A stretch of 15,601 nucleotides of DNA, from assembly GCA_016871135.1 (NCBI GenBank), contig VFZQ01000034.1:1-15601 (forward strand). The letters are read 5' to 3'. The notes below the pieces were generated by a model that had not been told where the DNA came from, did not search any database, and worked only from the letters and a program-made list of their open reading frames with translations. The translations under genes and the position numbers were made by a program. Positions within the stretch are counted from its first letter, which is position 1. Each line of letters opens with the position of its first letter. This stretch comes from Acidobacteriota bacterium. Its GTDB lineage: Bacteria > Acidobacteriota > Terriglobia > Bryobacterales > Bryobacteraceae. Positions 14,334 through 15,601 of the stretch are shown here, piece by piece.

Positions 14334-14915
14334 ATGTTCCGATTAATGCGCAATATCCACCTCGGCCTCGGGCTGGGATTCTTCCTGATGGCTCTGATTT
14401 TCGCGGTCAGTTCGCTGACGGCGATCTACCGCCAACGTCTCGGCCAGACGAAACCGGAGATCACGGAGAAAGCCGTCCAACTCCCAACCGCTGCCCTGGC
14501 GACGCCCCGAGCCGCCGCGATGGAGCTCATGACCGCGCACGGCCTCCGGGGCGATCTCCGCGAGATCAAGGAAAAGAGCGGAACCGTCACGTTCCGCATC
14601 GTCAGGCCCGGTGAAGTCGCCGAGGTCGCCTATCCCGCGGCCACCGGCGAGGCGAAGATCACCATCCGCCGCCAGACCGCGCTGAACACCCTGATGGCAC
14701 TCCACACCAACCACGGTGTCTGGCACGAATACATGCCGGCCAACCTCTGGGCCGTCCTGGCCTTCTGCACCTCCGCCGGCCTGATCCTTCTCGGCGCGTC
14801 CGGTATCTACCTATGGTTCAAGCATTATGACGAGCGCCGGATTGGCTCGGCCTTGCTCACGTCCAGTGTCGTCTTCGGGCTCGTCGCGCTCTACCTGACC
14901 CGGCTGGAACAATAG
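14334..14915 (+). CDS. PepSY-TM-like membrane protein, half B
   Basis: The protein is 193 residues. The start is the ATG at 14334, with GGTGA, formed by the end of the previous gene, 4 nt upstream; the frame is open back to 14292 but that overlaps half A. It has three transmembrane segments at about 10-31, 139-163 and 171-188. NIHLGLGLGFF (H9) opens the first. The periplasmic loop has PepSY-like strands (GTVTFRIVRPGEVAEVAY) and ends in H124-TN-H127-GVW-H131. The second helix holds ASGIYLWF. The order and the histidine spacing match half A, so the two probably arose by duplication and may coordinate heme together. No other catalytic domain is seen. A large hairpin lies 117 nt downstream. Confidence 0.75.
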   Translation: MFRLMRNIHLGLGLGFFLMALIFAVSSLTAIYRQRLGQTKPEITEKAVQLPTAALATPRAAAMELMTAHGLRGDLREIKEKSGTVTFRIVRPGEVAEVAYPAATGEAKITIRRQTALNTLMALHTNHGVWHEYMPANLWAVLAFCTSAGLILLGASGIYLWFKHYDERRIGSALLTSSVVFGLVALYLTRLEQ

Positions 14916-15141
14916 CGCCGGCCCCCGTGCAACGCACCAACTCGCCGTGAGTCCTGAAAGACATCGCGGAATTGGCAAAGCACAGGCGACTTCGCCGCCG
15001 CGGCCCATAATACGTTGATCGCGCAAAGACGAACCCCGCATTCGGTCACCGTCAGGCGCCGGATGCGGGGTAAACGGCGTGGCTCATGGCTCGAGTTTAT
15101 CTCCAAGCGTATGCGCGAGGTGGACAACCGCCGTGCCAAAA
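14916..15141. other. Intergenic region between convergent genes
   Basis: These 226 nt separate the stop of PepSY half B from the stop of the DUF2911 gene. The only structured element found is the hairpin at 15033-15071. A plus-strand ORF at 15086-15418 starts here, but most of it is antisense to the DUF2911 gene and it is not credible. Confidence 0.6.
15033..15071. terminator. Long hairpin, possible bidirectional terminator
   Basis: ACCCCGCAT (15033-15041) and ATGCGGGGT (15063-15071) are perfectly complementary over 9 bp. The pairing continues inward for 5 more pairs including two G-U wobbles, leaving an 11-nt loop at 15047-15057. It sits between two convergent stops, where a shared terminator would be expected. 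There is no T-run on the plus side (TAAACGG) and only TTCGTCTTT on the minus side, so it is not a canonical intrinsic terminator. Confidence 0.45.
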
Positions 15142-15601
15142 TTACTTGACGGTAAACGGCACCGATGCCGTCATGTTCTCCCACGCGACAGTGAGCTTAC
15201 CATGCGTTGCGTCAACCGGCGCAAGCGTGATCTTCAGCGTTTCCACCGGAGTTGCCGATTTTCCCATCGTGAAGGCGGTACGGCCAAATTCGGTGGCCGC
15301 GTCGTTGGTGGAATCACCTTTCGCGTTGAGCACGCCCCAGATCGGACGGTTCCGCTTCGCGTCGTTCAACTGCTTATTGACGATCAGCTTCCATTCTCCT
15401 TTGCCCAGTTCGGCGTAGAGTGTGTAGTCGCCCTTGGGAACCGCCAGGCCCCCGATCTCCAGATCGGCGTCCGTGTGAAGAACCGTGGCATAGTCGGCGC
15501 CCATCCGCCAGATGGTCCCGTCGGCCTGCAACGCGCCGGGCCCGAAAACCTTGCGCTTCTCGTTAGTCTTGGGATCGCGAATCTGCGACATCCGCAGATC
15601 T
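15142..15601 (-). CDS. DUF2911 family protein, 5' end outside the window
   Basis: At least 152 residues are present; the frame stays open past the ATG at 15591 to the right edge (…DLR before M), so the true start, and probably a signal peptide, lie beyond 15601. Full-length relatives are about 170-200 residues. DUF2911 features are KRKVFGPGAL, TIWRMGADYATVLHTDADLEIGG (the family's W-R-x-GA-x-x-A-T pattern), the VPKGDYTLYAELG strand and the WKLIVNKQ strand. The C-terminal half forms further beta strands ending WENMTASVPFTVK. These are secreted proteins of unknown function, common in Bacteroidetes and Acidobacteria. It is convergent with the PepSY pair and appears unrelated to it. Confidence 0.85.
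   Translation of the reverse strand, partial: DLRMSQIRDPKTNEKRKVFGPGALQADGTIWRMGADYATVLHTDADLEIGGLAVPKGDYTLYAELGKGEWKLIVNKQLNDAKRNRPIWGVLNAKGDSTNDAATEFGRTAFTMGKSATPVETLKITLAPVDATHGKLTVAWENMTASVPFTVK

Noticed and set aside
15086..15418. Plus-strand 110-aa open frame
   Set aside because: It is antisense to the DUF2911 gene and contains half of no known domain.
1..15601. tRNA, rRNA, CRISPR array, insertion sequence or prophage
   Set aside because: No cloverleaf, repeat-spacer array, transposase or phage structural motif was found while reading both strands.

Overview
This 15.6 kb window is chromosomal bacterial DNA of high G+C. It most resembles an acidobacterium of the Solibacter/Bryobacter kind. 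The evidence is indirect: a planctomycete-type cytochrome/DUF1549/DUF1553 protein paired with a DUF1501 protein, a secreted DUF2911 protein, kinesin-light-chain-like TPR proteins, many exported soluble enzymes, and very short or SD-poor leaders. No tRNA, rRNA, CRISPR array, phage or insertion sequence was seen.

Layout. Positions 1-1812 (minus strand) hold an exported TPR protein and a small membrane-anchored ORF whose start resembles an efflux adaptor. Position 1946 starts a divergent SMP-30/gluconolactonase-like protein, whose stop codon interlocks with that of the next, convergent gene. Positions 2884-4672 (minus) carry two tandem paralogues with an unusual architecture: PilZ, then a J-domain, then a winged-helix-like C-terminus. 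An AT-rich divergent region (4673-4915) contains a strong sigma70-type promoter with a palindrome over its -10 box. It drives a small HTH/sigma-region-4-like protein (4916-5524) that ends in a textbook intrinsic terminator. tadA (5574-6020, minus) is divergent from a translationally overlapping pair: a 915-aa PSCyt1/DUF1549/DUF1553 cytochrome and a Tat-exported DUF1501 protein (6061-10228).

A ParD/ParE-type toxin-antitoxin pair (10313-10918) follows, and only 4 nt later comes heme A synthase (ctaA/COX15). From 11858 there is a tight same-strand group: an exported D-2-hydroxyacid dehydrogenase-like protein, an orphan family-3 solute-binding protein, and two small PepSY-TM-like membrane proteins. 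These last two share one topology and one histidine pattern (HTxHxxxH) and look like the halves of a split heme-containing oxidoreductase. A long hairpin sits between this group and a convergent, 5'-truncated DUF2911 gene at the right edge.

The strongest candidates for something undescribed are the PilZ-J-winged-helix paralogue pair, possibly linking cyclic-di-GMP to a chaperone or DNA-binding output, and the split PepSY pair with its exported dehydrogenase and solute-binding neighbours. All family assignments come from reading motifs by eye; no database search was run.
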